Made by a program: the position numbers and the translations under genes. Under the pieces are notes generated by a model. That model searched no databases and was not told the origin of the DNA. It saw only the letters and a list, made by a program, of their open reading frames with translations. Shown here in pieces: positions 26,601 to 41,600 of a stretch of 64,000 nt of DNA (position 1 is the first letter of the stretch; every line of letters starts with the position of its first letter). The stretch is from Saccharothrix sp. ALI-22-I (lineage in GTDB: Bacteria > Actinomycetota > Actinomycetes > Mycobacteriales > Pseudonocardiaceae), in assembly GCF_001984175.1 (NCBI RefSeq), contig NZ_MTQP01000060.1, forward strand, positions 124,001 through 188,000. The letters run 5' to 3'.

Positions 26601-29600
26601 AGGCCAAGGAGGAACCGGTCTTCGACCCCGAGGGGACCGACCTGGCCTTGGACAAGGCCGAGGAGATCGGGGACCGGTTCGCCGGGTGGGTGTGGGAGGA
26701 CACCGACCGCGCCCAGGAGTTGATCACCCAGTACAACGACCTGTTCAACTCCGAGATCCCGCCGGACTACTCCGGGATCGAGTTGTCCCTGCCGGGCCTG
26801 TCCGACGTGTATGCGCTCGAGCCGCACCAGATCAACGCCATCGGCCGGGTCATCTACCAGCCCGCCACCGGCCTGGTGCACGGCACGGGCGCAGGCAAGA
26901 CCCTCGAAATCATCGTCGGTCTCATGGAACGCCGGCGACGCGGCCTGTCGAACAAGCCGGTCGTGGTGGTGCGCAACGACAGCATCGCGGCGCAGTTCGA
27001 GACCGAGTGGATGCGGGCCTACCCCAACGCCACCCTGCTCGTCGCCACCAGTCACGACCTGCGCATCGACAGGAAGAAGGGGATCAACTACCGCGCCGAC
27101 TTCGTCTCCTACGCGGCCGAGAACGACTTCGACTGCATCATCATGACCAAGGAGGCGTTCCAGAGGATCCCGGTCGAGCCGGAATTCCAGGAGAAATGGC
27201 TCCAGCGTGAACTGGACGCGCTGCTCGCCGCCAAGACCGGCTCGGAGCAGGACGGCAGCAGCAAGACCATGACCAAGACGCTGGAGAGGGCGGCCAAGCA
27301 AGCCAAGAAAACCCTGGAGGACATGATCGCCGGCGTCCCCCGTGACGCCGAAGGGGCCACGTTCAAGGATCTGAAACCCGACATCGTCGGCTTGGACGAG
27401 GCACAGGACTGGAAGAACGGCATGATCCACAGCCAGTCCGCCGACCTTGCGATCGCCGGGGCCAAGCGGGCCATCGACCTGGACATGAAGCTGGACTGGC
27501 TGACGGAGCAGTACGGCGGACCGCGCGTCGTCCTCGCCACCGCCACGCCGTTTACCAACAAATTCACCGAGGTCTACCTGTGGATGCGTCGACTGGGACA
27601 CAAACTGCCCCACTTCGACGCGTGGATCCGCACCTACTGCGTCGCGCTCTCCACCATGGAGATGACTCCGGGCGGCACCCTCAAGTCCAACTTCCGGATG
27701 CGCGGCACCATCAACGAGCCGGAACTGTGGCTGGCGCTGCGGCTGACGTCCGATTTCAAGAGCAAGAAAGAACTCGGACTTCCCGAGCCGCGCTTGCGCG
27801 GTGGACGCATCCGCGTCCTGCAGGCATCCGCGCCGGAGGAAGCGCGGATCTACACCCTGGACCTCGCGCGCCGCGAACGGATCATGAAGCAGGCCGCGCG
27901 CGACGGCGAGGACGAGGACGAGGAGAACCTCAAGGACATCGCGCTGACCATCCACAACGACGGCGAGAAGGTCGCCCTCGATGTGCGACTGGTCGGCCTG
28001 ACCACCGACGAACCGCAGAAGATCGACGTCGTCGCCGACGACATCCACGAGCAGTGGGAGGCGAACAAGGACAACGTCTACCTTCGCCGCGACGGCACCG
28101 AACACCCCGTCCGCGGCGGCCTGATCCTGGTGTTCTGCGACCTGTCCACCCCCGGCAGGGGGTGGAACGTCTACGACGAGTTGAAAGACCTCCTGGTCCG
28201 GAGGGGCATGCCCGCGGATTCGATCCGCTTCATCCACGAGGCGGGCAACTCGCCCGAACGCAAAGCGAACCTCTACGCGCTGGCGCGCGACGGCTCCGTG
28301 TCGGTGCTGATCGGCTCGTCCTCGAAGATGGGCGCGGGCCTCAACATCCAGGATCGTGCGACCGACGGCTACGAACTGCACGGCCACTGGCGTGCGGACA
28401 TCAGTCCGCAGAACCAGGGTCGCATTTTCCGGCAGCACAACCAGAACGCGGAGGCCGGATACACGAGGGCGGTCACCTCGCCGTCGATGGACGCGAAGAA
28501 GCACGAGATCGCACTCCAGAAACTCAACATGTTCGCACCGCTGTACTCGAACGAGAAGCCCGCCCGCAGCCGCATGCTCGACGACAACGAGGCGATCGAC
28601 CTGGCGGATGTGATGGCGGCGGCCACCGGAGACCGTCGCTACCGCGAGAAGGCCGAACTCGACCAGGAATACAAGCGTCTGTCCCGGCAGGCCGACGCCC
28701 ACCACCGCAACCAGCAACGGCTCAAGTACGAGATCGCCAAAGCCGCCGAGACCATTCCACGCCTGGAACGGTTCAAGGCCCGGCAGGAGGAACAGCTCAC
28801 GCGGCTGGTCGACACCCGCGGTGACGCTTTCGCGATCACCCTGGCCGGCGAGCACCACACCAAACGCGCCGAGGCCGCCGAGTCGCTCAAGGCCACGCTG
28901 ATGCAGGAATGGGCATCGACCCGCCTCGGCGCCCGGTGGCGGACCGTCGCACTGGGAAGCCTCGGAGGGTTCGACTTCGAAGCCGCGATGAACCGCAGCT
29001 CCTTCTGGGACAACGGCATCCTACTGCGTTTTCCCGAACTCGCCGAGTCCATACCGGAAGTCTGGTTGAAGGGCGCGGAACTGCCGGACAGGCACGGCAT
29101 CATCACCCGGCTGGAGAACGCACTGCGTGAACTGCCGGACGCGGTCCTCGTCACCGAGGACAACATCCAGCAGGCCAAGCAGGACCTGTCCGCCGCCGAG
29201 CAGGAGGTGGGCAAACCGTTCCCTCTCCAGCAGCGGCGGGAGGAGGTGGCGAAACGACGCCTCGAACTGATCGCCGAACTGGCCGACCCCTTCGACGACT
29301 TCGTCGACCCCAACCTGCCCGCGGACTCGCCCGAGGCCATCGCCCGCGCCCAGCGGATCGAGGCTCACGCCGCGCTCATGCGCGAGGTGCAGGAACACGC
29401 GACGTCGTTCGCGCGCGTCAACGGGTTCCGCGACGAGGCCGCCGAACGCTTCGCCGGCTGGTACGTGGCGATCGTCGACCGGGTCAGCGTCGACAAGCAC
29501 CCGTCGCTGGAGAAGTCGCTGAAGGTCTGGTTGCAGATCGGCTCCCCCGACCGCAGCGAGCGCGGCCGGAAAGCGGACTCGCGCGGCGGCGGACAGGACG

Positions 29601-32600
29601 TCGACATGCCGATCGACGACGAGGCCGTCCCGACGGTGGTCGACGGGATGTGGGAGGAGATCACGCCGCAGCAGGTGCCGCATGCCGAACCGGATCCCAC
29701 CTCGGCCGAGCCCACCCCGACCCGGCCTGCCGACATGCCTCCGCGCGACAGCGCACCGGCGCGTCCGTCGGAGACGACACCCGCGACGACACCCGCGGCG
29801 ACCGGCGGTCGCGCCGCCGGACCGCGGCCTACGCGACCCGGCTCTGCCCCGCCTGGACGGGACCGGCCCGCACGCGCGGCCCGTGCGCGGGCCGAACACA
29901 CCCGCAAGTCCCTGCCGACGTTGCTACGGGAGTGGGCGGAGACCACCGGTCACCAGGTCGACATCGGCACGGAAACCGGCGACCAGGGCCCCCTGATGGT
30001 CTACAAGGTCGACGGCGCCCGGTTGGAGCGCCACCACCTGACCGAGGTCATGGAGACCGGCTCGCTCACCTGGCCGCTCCAGCCCGCCTCACAACGCCGG
30101 CCCGCGAGCGTGCCGGAAACCGCCCCGACCACGACACTCGGGAATGACCTTCCCGATCCTGCGCCCACACACGCCACCGGTACCGACGGCACGCCCCCGG
30201 GATCTCCGGGTGACGACAGCCCGACCGCAAGTGACGTGTGGCTGCGGGAACGGACGCTTCAACAGCTCGCAGGACCCGACGCCGTCGACACATTGCGCAA
30301 CGCGGTCGAGGAGATCGAGCGTGCGAACTACTACTACCTGCGGTCGGCAGACGTCGAGTACGGCACCGTCGACAACACGGAGCGCATCGTGTTCTCCCGA
30401 GCCGGACTGCCGCCGGCCGACGAGTTGCGCGACTTGTTGCCCTTCCTGCAAGCCATTCGAGAGGAAGTCAACCGCGACGCGGCCGAGGCTGCGGTGGAGG
30501 GCATCCTCACGGCTCACGACGTGCATGACGAGGACCATGGCGACGAACTGCGGCGGGCGATCACGGAAGCCGGAGTCCGTGGTCCCGCAGAGTGGGCCGT
30601 CCTCGGGGCGCTGCGCGACGTCGCTGCGCTGCGCCGCATCGCCGCCGCAGCGCCGTCCACGAAGGACGCCCGACTGCGGCTGCTCAACGGCCGGGAAGAG
30701 TCAGTCGCTGAACTCGGCTGGCTGCCGCTGAGCCGGCGCAACAGCCAGGTCTGGGCCCGTTGGGGCGAGATGGAGATCGGCGCGTCGCGTCAGGGAGGCG
30801 GACGCTGGTTGCTTCACCTTGCCGCCGCAGACGCCGGCCACATGTTGTACGAGGTGGAGGCAGATTTCGACAACGGCGACCGAGTGATGCGGGCCACGGT
30901 GGCGACGGCGGCCAAGACCGCTCAGCAGCGCCTGCTGGACGCCGTCAACATCGTGGCCGCGGCACTGCCCATCCCGCAGCCCGCCCACTCGCCCACCGCT
31001 TCCGCGCCTGGCGGCGAGCCTGCTGTCCGGCTCGACTCGGCCGTGCCGGAACCGGCGGGCATCGACTTCGCCCACAGAGGCGCCCTACGCCCTGCCGACC
31101 TCGTGCAAGAGCTGGGTATCACCGCCGAGCAAGCCGAGTGGATGAACCGGGTGTTCGTGCGGGTATCACTGGCCGACACGGTGCACGACACCGTTCGCGA
31201 CCACGCCGGCGAGCTCACCGCAGCGATCAATGCCGGCGACGTCCAGCACCGGCTGGTCGGTGAGATCGGCACAGTGCTGGGCCGTCACCTGCTGGAACCG
31301 ACCAGAGACCGGGAGAACCACGGACGTCAGTCGTCTTTCCCGGAGGCGGTGGCAGTCGTGTCCGGGCGGTATCGCGACGAGCCTTTCGCCGCGCGGGTCC
31401 GGCAGCTCGCCCTGGAGGTCATGGTCGGGCGCCTGCTGCGCAACCTCGGCGCGCCGCTGCCCCAGCTGATCGAGCACCACGCCGCCGACATGGGGCTTGC
31501 GGTCGAGCCACAGCACGCCGTGTGGTTGCGGGACTGGATCACCCAAGCGGCCAACGACCCCGGAATCCGGCAGACGGCCCTGAACAACGACAAGGGCAGG
31601 CTCGGCCAGGTCCTGACCGGCCACCTCATCGACACGTCCTGGACCGCGTTCGACGAGGCCACCCGCCTGAACACGCTGCTGCCCGACCACGTCTTCGACG
31701 ACCGCTACGCCCGGTTGTGGCACGACCTGGCCCGTCACGTGGTGTTCGACCACGTCCGCGGCCTGCGCGACGTCGGCCTTTCCGCCGCGTACCCCATGCC
31801 TGCGGTCGAAGCCGACACATCCGACGCCGCACTCGACGCCGCGACCGGGACGACCGACGGCGAGCACCACGAGATCGGGGGAAGGCCGACGGGCACCACC
31901 GACCGGGACACCGTCGAGCCGTGGGACGTGGCGGCCGTGTCGAGCGAGCTGCGCCACGTCGTGGGTCTGGACGAGCCGCAGGCCGGGTGGCTGGTCGGCG
32001 AGCTGGTCGGGCTGTCGATGTCCGGTGCGGTGCGGGCGACCGTGCGCAACACCCCCGACAACCTGTGGGCGATGCTGCCGGGCGAGATCACCAGGGTCTT
32101 CACCGTGCCGCTGACCGCCCTGGGCTCCGCCGGTGACGAGGCGGTCGTGCCCGAGGCCCTGGCGCCGGCGCGCCGGTTCGCGAACGAACCCGAGTTCGCG
32201 GCCGAGGTGACTCGGATCGCCTCGGCGTTCGTCCGGGCCCGCACCGAACGTGACCTCGCCGCCGACCTGCCCCGGCTGATCGGCCACCTCATGAACGATC
32301 TCGGGTTGCCGCGCGACCCGGCTCACGCCGCGTTGCTGCGCGACTGGATCGGCGCGGCGGCCACCGACGAGACCGTGTTGGAGCTGGCCCGCACTTCCGA
32401 GGCGGACGAGTTCGCCGAGCACGTGCTCGGCGAGTTCCTGCAAGAACGGGCCATCACCTCGGCAGCCGAGGACCCGGGCGTGGACGACACGGTCGCGGGC
32501 TACGTCCTGGACCAGACCCCGCAGGCCACCCACTGGCTCGCCCTGGCCCGCAACGTCGTGGTCGACACCGCGCACGGCCTCGGTCCCGCCCTGGACGCGA

Positions 32601-35600
32601 CGCCCGCGCCCGACGAACCACGGGCAACACCTCCGGCCCGACCCGAACGGGCCGAGAAGACCGAGCCGGGCCCCGACCGGGTCGCCACGCCCGTCGAACA
32701 GCAGCAACCAGCCGACGCGCCGGAGCCCGCGCCGGGCGTGGACGTCACGGCCGTCGAGCCGGAGGACTACGCCCACCTGCGGACGGTGGCCGCGCATCGA
32801 CGTCTGCGCGCCCGCGCCGTCGCCGACGAGTTCACCGCGTGGGAGAAGCAGGTCGACGCGGTCGCGTGGGCCCGCGAGATCGCCGCGACCACGCCACCGG
32901 GTGGGCTGCGCGTCCACGACACGGACACCTCGCGATGGAAGATCACCACCGCCGCGGGCGTCACGGTCATCGGCGGGAAGTCCTTCTACCGGGGCGACCG
33001 CAGCGTGGCGCCGCGCGTGAGCCAGGAGCAGGCGGACGACCTCGCGGCGCGTCTGGTCGCGCTGCGCAACGACGAGGGCAACCCCGCGCCGTTCGCGGCC
33101 TCGGACTGGGCGGTGTGGTCCTATGGGTGGCGTGACGCCGATGGGCGCACGTTCACCGACGCGGTCAACCTGGTGGCCGAGGCGTGGGCCGCGGCCTACG
33201 GGTTCCGCATCGTCGGCCTACGCGAGCCGACGGTGGCGCTGCCGCCCGGCGGCATCACCGACACCGAGGGATTCAGCCTGGGGCGCCCGGCGTCGGAGGT
33301 GGCGCCGGGCGACGTGGTCCGGGTCGACGGCGAACCCCGCCGGGTCGTCGAGAGCGGGCCGCGGACCATCCAGTACCCGGTCAAGTACGGCCGGCGCACC
33401 CGCAGCCTGACCAGGCAGATCCATCGGCTGACGTTCGACGACGGCACAGCCTTGCAACTGCTCGGCGACGGCGCGCGGCTCGACGTGCGGTTCGCGGCGC
33501 ACCCCGACGCGATCACGGCCGGACACGACCCGGGCATGGGTCGCTGGGTGAGCCTTCCCGAGCCCTTGCGGTACACCGGCTACGTCGACCACTTCACGGT
33601 CATCGACACGGCTGACGCCACGGCGGAGTGGGTACGGCGGATCGCGCCCGGCACCGCGCTGCTGTTCACCCCGCGCGCCGACACCGTTTACGACGGCCGG
33701 GCGCGGGTCGGCGAGGTGACCGCACAGGTGGCGCACTTCCCCCACCGACAGACCTCGCCCAAGCGGGAATACGAACACGTCGTCCGCTTCGCCGACGGCA
33801 CCTTCGACGTGCTGGACCTCGACGACGCCGACCGCGTGACGGTGGCACCCGACGCCGAGCAACTCCGGCAGGCCCTCGACGCCTGGAACAGCGCACCACC
33901 GGTCCCGCCGCAGCCCCGCGACCTGCCCGACCCGGCTCCGGCACCGCCGAGGCCGGAGCGGCCGACCCTGGGCCACGTCGAGGCGATCCTGCGTGACCAC
34001 GGCCTGGACCGCACGGGCGAGGTGAAGGAACGTGGCGGTTCCTACCTCGACGGAGCCCGCCCCGAGTTGGCCCCGCAGGAATTCGTCATCGAGTGGTTCC
34101 GGCCGGCGGACACGATCACCTCCAGGTTCGTCGTGCTGGAAGCGGGGATCTCGTCCGCGGGTGTGATCACCTGGGTCCAGGAACGCCCCGGCGTGCTCGA
34201 CGGCACCAATCCGAGGATCACCGAACCGGAGTTGCACCAGGTCCTCGAAGCCGCCGGTATCGCTCCCGAGACGGCCGCAGCCGATGAACGGTCGTCGGGT
34301 CACGCCCCCGGACACGAACGACAGGACCACGCCACCCAGGCCGCGACACCCGTGCGGGACAAGCCCCGCCCCGAAGGTGTCGCGGTGGAAGAAGACGCCG
34401 TCGACGTCCAGGACGCCACCGTCCTGAGCGACGACCAGCGCAACACCGCCGAGGTCGTGCTCAGCACCGTGAGCGGGGCGACTCCGGACGCGACGCGTGA
34501 TCTGCTCCATGCCGAGATCACCGACGCCGGCTACACCTGGACCAACACCGCCGGCGTCGGCGTGGGCCGCCTCGACCACACCAGCCGGACCTTGCACACC
34601 GACCCGTCCTGGTCGGGCGAGGACGAACTGCTCGCCCTCGCGGACGGGGTCGGTGACCTGCGCAAGCACCTCCACGACGACACGGCACAGGCCGTGATCG
34701 ACGCGCTGCTGGTCGAGAATCCCACGCTCACCGCGGACCTGGACGACCTCAAGACAGTGGTCCAAGCGTTGCGGACGGCAGGCGTTCAAAGCCCGATCGG
34801 CCAGTTCATCCGCGACCGGCTGGCCACCGCGACCGCACTGCGGCACATCAGCCACGTCGCGTCGTCCATCGAGAACGAGGTCGTGCGGACGCGCAATCCC
34901 GGCACCGGCGAACTCGGCCGGGCACTGGACGTGGACGAGGACTGGTCGAGGCTGGTCGGCTCCCGCACAGGCAGCACCGGCGAACTGGTCTGGGGGCGCT
35001 TGCGGATCAACGCGTCCCGCGAGATCGCCGGAGGGCTGTCGCTGGCACTGTCGTCGGAGTCGGCACCCGGCGCGGTGCACCGGGTGAGAGCCGCCGGCCC
35101 GTCGGCCCGCCTGGTAGTGGTCGAGACCGTCACGACCGCAGCCGGGACGATGCGGCAGGCGCGGCAAGCCGCTGTCCGCGCGGTCGCCCGTCACCTGCCC
35201 ATCAGCTCCGACACGCTGCCCGCGCACCTGGACCGGATCCGGCCGCTGCTGCTGGAACACGGCTGGCGGCACACGGCGACCGTGGAGAAGGGGCGCTTTC
35301 CCGAGCCGAAGCCGTACGCGTACGAACTGATCTGGGAACGCGGCACACAGCGGCTGGAACTCATCCACGCCGGCGACGACGTGCTCGGCAAGGCCGTGCT
35401 GGACGGCCGCCGGCTCCCGGCGACACCTCTCGGGCTGCGCGCGGGCATCCAGACGCCTTCCGCGGCACCAGACGCGCCCACCGACACCCCCGCGACGCCC
35501 GTCGACGCCGCGGACGTGCGGCCATCCACAGTCGACATCCCGCACCAGCCGGTACCCGCGCAAGCAGCCGACGCGACCGTCGACGGCCGCGACGAACCGG

Positions 35601-38600
35601 GCGGGCCGGACAAGGCAGACGCGCCTGAAGCGGCAACCGGTGCGGCGGACGGATCGGCGGAGCAGACCCGTGTGTTGACCGTGCACTTCAGCACCGCCGC
35701 CGGCGGGCTGATCCTCGGTACGGCCGACACGGACGACATCTTCGACACGTTGCAACCGGAACGCGCCGGATGGAAATGGCGGCAGGTGCGCAACAGTCCC
35801 GACGGTGCCGCCAGGGCCTGGGTGCTGCCCAAGAGCCATGACCAGAATCGCACCGGCCGCAGCCTTGTCAACTTCCACGGCCGACTGGTCAGGAAGCTCA
35901 CCGGAGCGGCCAAGCGCCTGTCCGACGCCGGGTTCGAGGTCCGGTTCGACATCCGTGACCTGCCGCAGCGGGTGCTGACCCGGTTCGAGGAGTGGCAGGC
36001 ACGCAACCTGCCTGCGGCCCCGCCCGTGCCCGCACCGGTGCCGACGGCCGCCGTGCCGCAGGACGACACGCCCGGCGACCCGCGACCCGTCGGTGCTCCG
36101 ACACCCGGCGCGACGCCCGCGCACGGCTTCACGGTCGTGGCGCGTCCGGGACCGTGGACACGCCGTATCGGCATCCGGGTCACCGGCGACACAGCGATCG
36201 TGTCCGGCACCCAGCCCGACGATCCCAAAACGCTGCGCGCGGCGCTGCTGGACAACGGGTTCAAGTACACCCGTGAACTCAACGGATGGGAGTACGTTCC
36301 CGGCCGGCGCAGGGTCACCAGGGAAGAGGCGGTGCAGGCGCTGCGCGAGACGCTGCGCGCCTTGGACGAGCAGGTGGCCGAGCGGCGCGCGGCGCGGAGC
36401 GGTCCGACGTTCCCGCCGACCCCGCAGCAGCAGGCGATCATCGACGCCTACGCCGCCGGCCAGGACGTCGCGGTGCGGGCTCTGGCCGGCACCGGCAAGA
36501 CCACGACCCTGCGGCTGCTGGCGGCATGGCTGGAGCGACACGCCCCGGAGACGACGATCGTCTACGTCGCGTTCAACCGGTCGATCGCGGACGAGGCGCA
36601 GGAAGCCTTCGGGTCCAACGTGATCGCCGACACGATGCACGCCTTCGCCCGCCAGGCCCTGCGCAACGACCCCCGCTACGCCGACAAGATCAACGCCACG
36701 ATCGCGAAGAAGGACGGGTGGCCCGAGGACGTCGCCCGCGACCTGGGCCTCGGCCTCGACCAGACCTCCCGCCGTCTCCTCGCGGGCGATCCGGACGCCG
36801 ACCACACCGTCGGACGCTTCGCCGGCATGGCCCTGGCCACCGTCAAGAACTTCCGGGAAAGCCCGGACGCCGGGATCGGCCGCGGCCACCTGCCCGCCAC
36901 CGTGATCGACGCCCGCTCCCGCGACCTGGAAGCGTTGGTGCTCGACTACGCCCGGCGCATCTGGGCCGACAAGACCTCCCCACAGGGCAGGCTCGCGTTC
37001 ACCCACGACGACTACCTCAAGATCTGGGCGCTGGGCAACCCGACCCTGCCGGGCCAGGTGATCTTCTTCGACGAGGTGCAGGACGTCAACGGGCTGCAAG
37101 CGGCCCTGGTGCAGGCCCACACCGCGCAGACCGTGGTCGTCGGCGACACCTACCAGTCCATCTACGGCTTCCGCGGCGCCCGTGACTTCCTCACCGGCTG
37201 GCCCGCCGACGCGGTGCTCGATCTGACGAAGAGTTGGCGCTTCGGCACCGCCGTGCAGGACTTGGGCAACCAGTTCCTGGAACTGCTCGGCTCCGACTTG
37301 CGGCTGGAGGGCAATCCGGCGCTCGACACCCGTCTGGAGCCCGTGCCCGACCCCGACGCGGTGCTCGCGCGCACCAACGCCGGAGCGGTCGCCGCGGTCG
37401 TCGAGGGCTTCGAGGCCGGCAGGCGCGTCGCCCTGGTCGGCGGCGGCGACGACCTCAAGGACATCGCCAAGGCAGCCCAGGCCCTGCAACGCGGTCGACG
37501 CACCCGCCACCCGGAGTTGAAGAACTTCAGGACCTGGTCGGACGTGCGCCGCTTCGTCGACGACAACGACGAAGGCAAGTCGCTGCGTGCGTTCGTGAAG
37601 ATGGTCGACAAGTACGGCCCCGAGGAGCTGATCCGCCTCGCCGACGACCTGGTGGACGAGCACGCCACCGCCGAGGACCTCAAGCCGCAGCTGATCGTGT
37701 CCACCGCGCACAAGGCCAAGGGCCGCGAGTGGGACAGGGTCAAGATCGCCGACGACTTCAAAGGCCCTACCGTCGACGACGAGGGCAACACGGTGCTTCC
37801 CGAGCCCGAGGAACTGCGGCTGTCCTACGTCACCGTCACCCGCGCCAAACTGCGGCTGGAACTGGGGTCGCTGTCCTGGATCCACGACTTCACCCCGGCC
37901 TCGGCGACCACCGCGGCACCCGCGCCCAGCCCGCGACGAGCCGTGGCCCCCGAGGACACGCCCGACGTCCGGGCACAGACCGCGCCGTCGTTGATCACAC
38001 CCGCTCCACCGTTCACCGCGCCGGACCCCGCCTCGCCGCTCGACGCGCGCGGTGACGAACCGGCCCTCGCGCCAGGGGCAGACGACGTCCGCGTCGGACC
38101 CGACCCGGTCGTGGTCGTGCACTTCTCCCACCACGACGGGCTGAGGCTGCTGGTCCCGGCCGACCTCGATGTCGAGCCGGTGCTGGCGGCCACACAAGCC
38201 GGGTGGGCTCCGGGGCAGTCCATCCCGGAGCAGAGGGCACCGATGGCGTGGACGCTGCCGCGCACCCGCGCGGTCACCCTCGACGGACACCGCCTGGCAC
38301 GCTTCCACGACCGGCTGGTCTTCCGGATCGACGAGGTGATGACCGGGTTGGTGCTGGCCGGCATGCCGGTGCGCCTGGAAACGGGTCAGCTGCCCGACAG
38401 CGTCGTGGAGCGTCTGCCGGAGTGGCAGGTGGTCCCAGCGCCTGGACTCCTGCCCGGCCGTCTGGCGAAAGCCGATGACGAAGCGCTGCGCCGCGAAGCA
38501 CAGCTCGAACAGCAACGGCAGAAGCGGTTCCGTCAGCAGCACGCCGAGTTGCGGCGCGAGATCCGGCAGGCACTGACCGCCGCCGCTTACCTCTGGACGC

Positions 38601-41600
38601 CTGCTACCGCTCCCGACGGCGGTGAGATCGACAGCCGGATCGACCACGATGCGCGCGAGATCGTCACCGACCGCAGCTTGCCGGACCTTGAGCAGACCCT
38701 GGAACTGTCGGCGCTGCTCGACGAGGTGACCGAGCACCGCGAAGGGCTCGCGGAGCAGGCCCGCACGCTGCTGCTGGAGCGCAACGGCGACAACGAGCAG
38801 CAGTGGCAGCAGGCTGCCCGCTGGTGGGCCGACTCCGTCACGCTCGACCTCGTCGCCCAAGCCGCCGCAGCAGCCTTGATCTCGCGCAACGAGCGGTTCG
38901 TGATTCCGGGCGCCGTTATCTCCGACCAGCTCAACAAGTTCACCACCGCCCCGGCGCTGCTGTTCTTCGCCCGCTGCGCCCGCGACGGCCTGCGCCCGTC
39001 CCAGGCGCAAGGCAAGCCCGCCAACGTCCTGCTGTTCAGCGACCACCTGACCCTGGGCGACACCGTGATCCGTTTCACCGCCGAGGAGGGCGCGGTGTCG
39101 GCCGAGCTGGGTGCCAAGGACCACGGCCACCACTACCGGGTCGAGATCGACACCGCCTGGCTTGACGCCCCGGACGGCGGCGAGAAGATCCGCGACCTGC
39201 TGATGGACAGCATCAGGCACGCTGCGCGCCGCGCCGACGACCTGCGTCGTGACCTGGTGAGCGCACTGACCACCGCAGCAGCGTCCACCCCCGCCCAACC
39301 GCCGTCACCGGTTGCTTCTGCGGAGCAACCCGCCGCGACGGTCACCGACGCGGCGGCAGTCCAGACGCCGTCCGGGCAAGCGGAGACCGGCCCGACCGAC
39401 ACCACCTCGATCACCCCCGTCCGCCGCGAGCCCGATGAAGCCCTGCCGACGTCGGCCGGAAGCGACGAAGCGCCGGAGGACGAGCCGCTGGCGTTGTTCG
39501 GCGCCGAGGACGCCGGGGTCGACCCGGCCGAGTTCGCCCTGGCGCAGCGCCTTCCCAAGCGCACGACGCTCGATCCCGACGCCGATCGGGCGCTGTCCCA
39601 GGCCATGAGCGACAACCGCGTCACCGGCTGGCAACTGGAGCAGCTGCTGGACCTGCACACCCAAGGGGATCCCGACGACACCGAGTCCTGGCTGCCCAAG
39701 TGGAAACTGCTGCACACCGACCCGCTGTCGCCGTCGCACTACTACTCGGCACCCCATCCCGACTACAACCGCGTCATCGGCCGGTGGACCGCCGCCCTGG
39801 CACTGGAACTGGCCAAGCACGGGATGACTGTGCGGCACTTCCGCTCCAACGCCAAGAGCATCACGACCCAGCACGAGGTGCACGACGACCTCGGGGTGCT
39901 GCTGCTCAACAGCCGACTGCCCGCAGGCACCCAGGCGTCCATCCTCACCGACGCGCTGGCCCAGCGGCGGCAGGGCACCGTGCACGCCACGTCCGAGACC
40001 GACGGGTGGCGCCCCGACCCGGTGATCGAGCGGGACACCCGGCTGCTGCTGCGGCTGCCCGCCTCCAGCGGGTTCGATCTCGAGGCCGATGTGGCGTTGG
40101 ACCGGCTCCTGCCCGACACCTCGATCACCGGCGCGGACGTGGACCGGCTGCTGGAGCTGTATGCCCAGGGCGAGAAGGGCAAGACCGACACCTGGCTGCC
40201 CGCGCACGAGATGATGAGCACCGACCCGCGCACCGGCCGCCGGTACGGCGGCAACGACGGCGAGGACTTCGCGCGGGTGGTGAACCGGTGGAATGCCGTC
40301 CTGACCCGCGCGCTCGCCGGGCACGGCCTGGTCGTGCGGCACTTCCGGCCCGGCTCCCGGCGCGAACGCCTCCACCATGAGGTGCACGACGACCTGGACG
40401 TGGTGCTGCTCAACAGCCGCATCCCGCCGATCACGCAGGCCCAGGCACTGACGGGGGTGTTGGCCGACGTGCGCCGGCGCGCGCCCGCGCAATCCGACAC
40501 CGAGGCGTCCCGAACGCCCGAGCCGCGCCGAGAGACCGCGCCACGGGACGCCACGCCGCAGACGGCCCAGGCCACGGTCTCGCAGCCGTCGCTGACCTGG
40601 TGGCGGGAACAGGCCGATCCCCACGGGCTGGACGTGCGGGTGGTCCGCGTCGCCGACAAGGCGTGGATCACCGTGCGCGAGCGGCACGCCTCCGACCTGC
40701 CGATCCCGCCGGCGCTGTCGTACTCGGTCGACACCGGGCAGGTGGTCGACGGCGCGGCACGTCCCATGCCGCTGTCCGCCGTGGCCGACTACCTGGCCCG
40801 CTACCGCGAGTCGGTGCCCGAGGAGCTGTTCGCCGCCCCGGCTGCGATGACGGATTGGGCACGGCGGGTCGCCAACCTGGCCCCGTACGCGGTGGTCGGT
40901 TCGCACTACCTGCCAGAGGTGAGCGCACTCCTGGACAACGCGCACCACGCCGTCGTCGACGGCGACCTGGACGAAGCCGAGAACTGGATGCGCGCGGCCG
41001 AGGCGCGAGTGGACAAGGCCGTGGGCGGCCACCGGTTGACCCCTGAGCGCGAACAGCAGGTGCTGCGGGTCATCGGCGACTACGCGGCGGCCTACGCGTC
41101 GATCGCGCCGGACGTGGGGCGCTTCCTCACCGAGTCGCCGAACCTGCTCAACGGCTCGGAACGGGAGTGGGAGTGGATCAACAACCATCTCGGTGACCAC
41201 CCCGAGCTGCGTCATCGGCGGCCACCGGACGACGCGGCCATCCGTGCCCGCAACGCCGCCGAGCGCGCCGAGCAGGAACGCCGCGGCAAGGAGATCGAGA
41301 AGCAGGCCGTGGCCGCGTACTCCGACGGTGACCTGGTGCGGTCCCTGGAGCTGCTCGACGCTGCCGAGATCGCCGACCCTGTCCAGCGGCAATACTGGGA
41401 CAACCTCCGCGTCGCGATTCGGGAGCAATCGGCTACCGCACAGGGCGACGCCGCCGCGCGGACTGCCGTGGAAGCAGACGCCGTTGTCGACGCGGCGGTG
41501 AGCACCATGCCGACGCCGACGGCGGGACCATCGCCCACCGCCGAGACCACACTCGCCACCGGCCCTGCAGCGGCCACGCCGTCGCGTCTCGCCGAGGAGC

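Noticed and set aside
33218-39298. Very long minus-strand frame (2026 codons) opposite the giant gene
   Set aside because: It is antisense to sense-strand helicase motifs and has the Val/Gly/Arg/His-rich make-up of a GC shadow, with no domain recognised.
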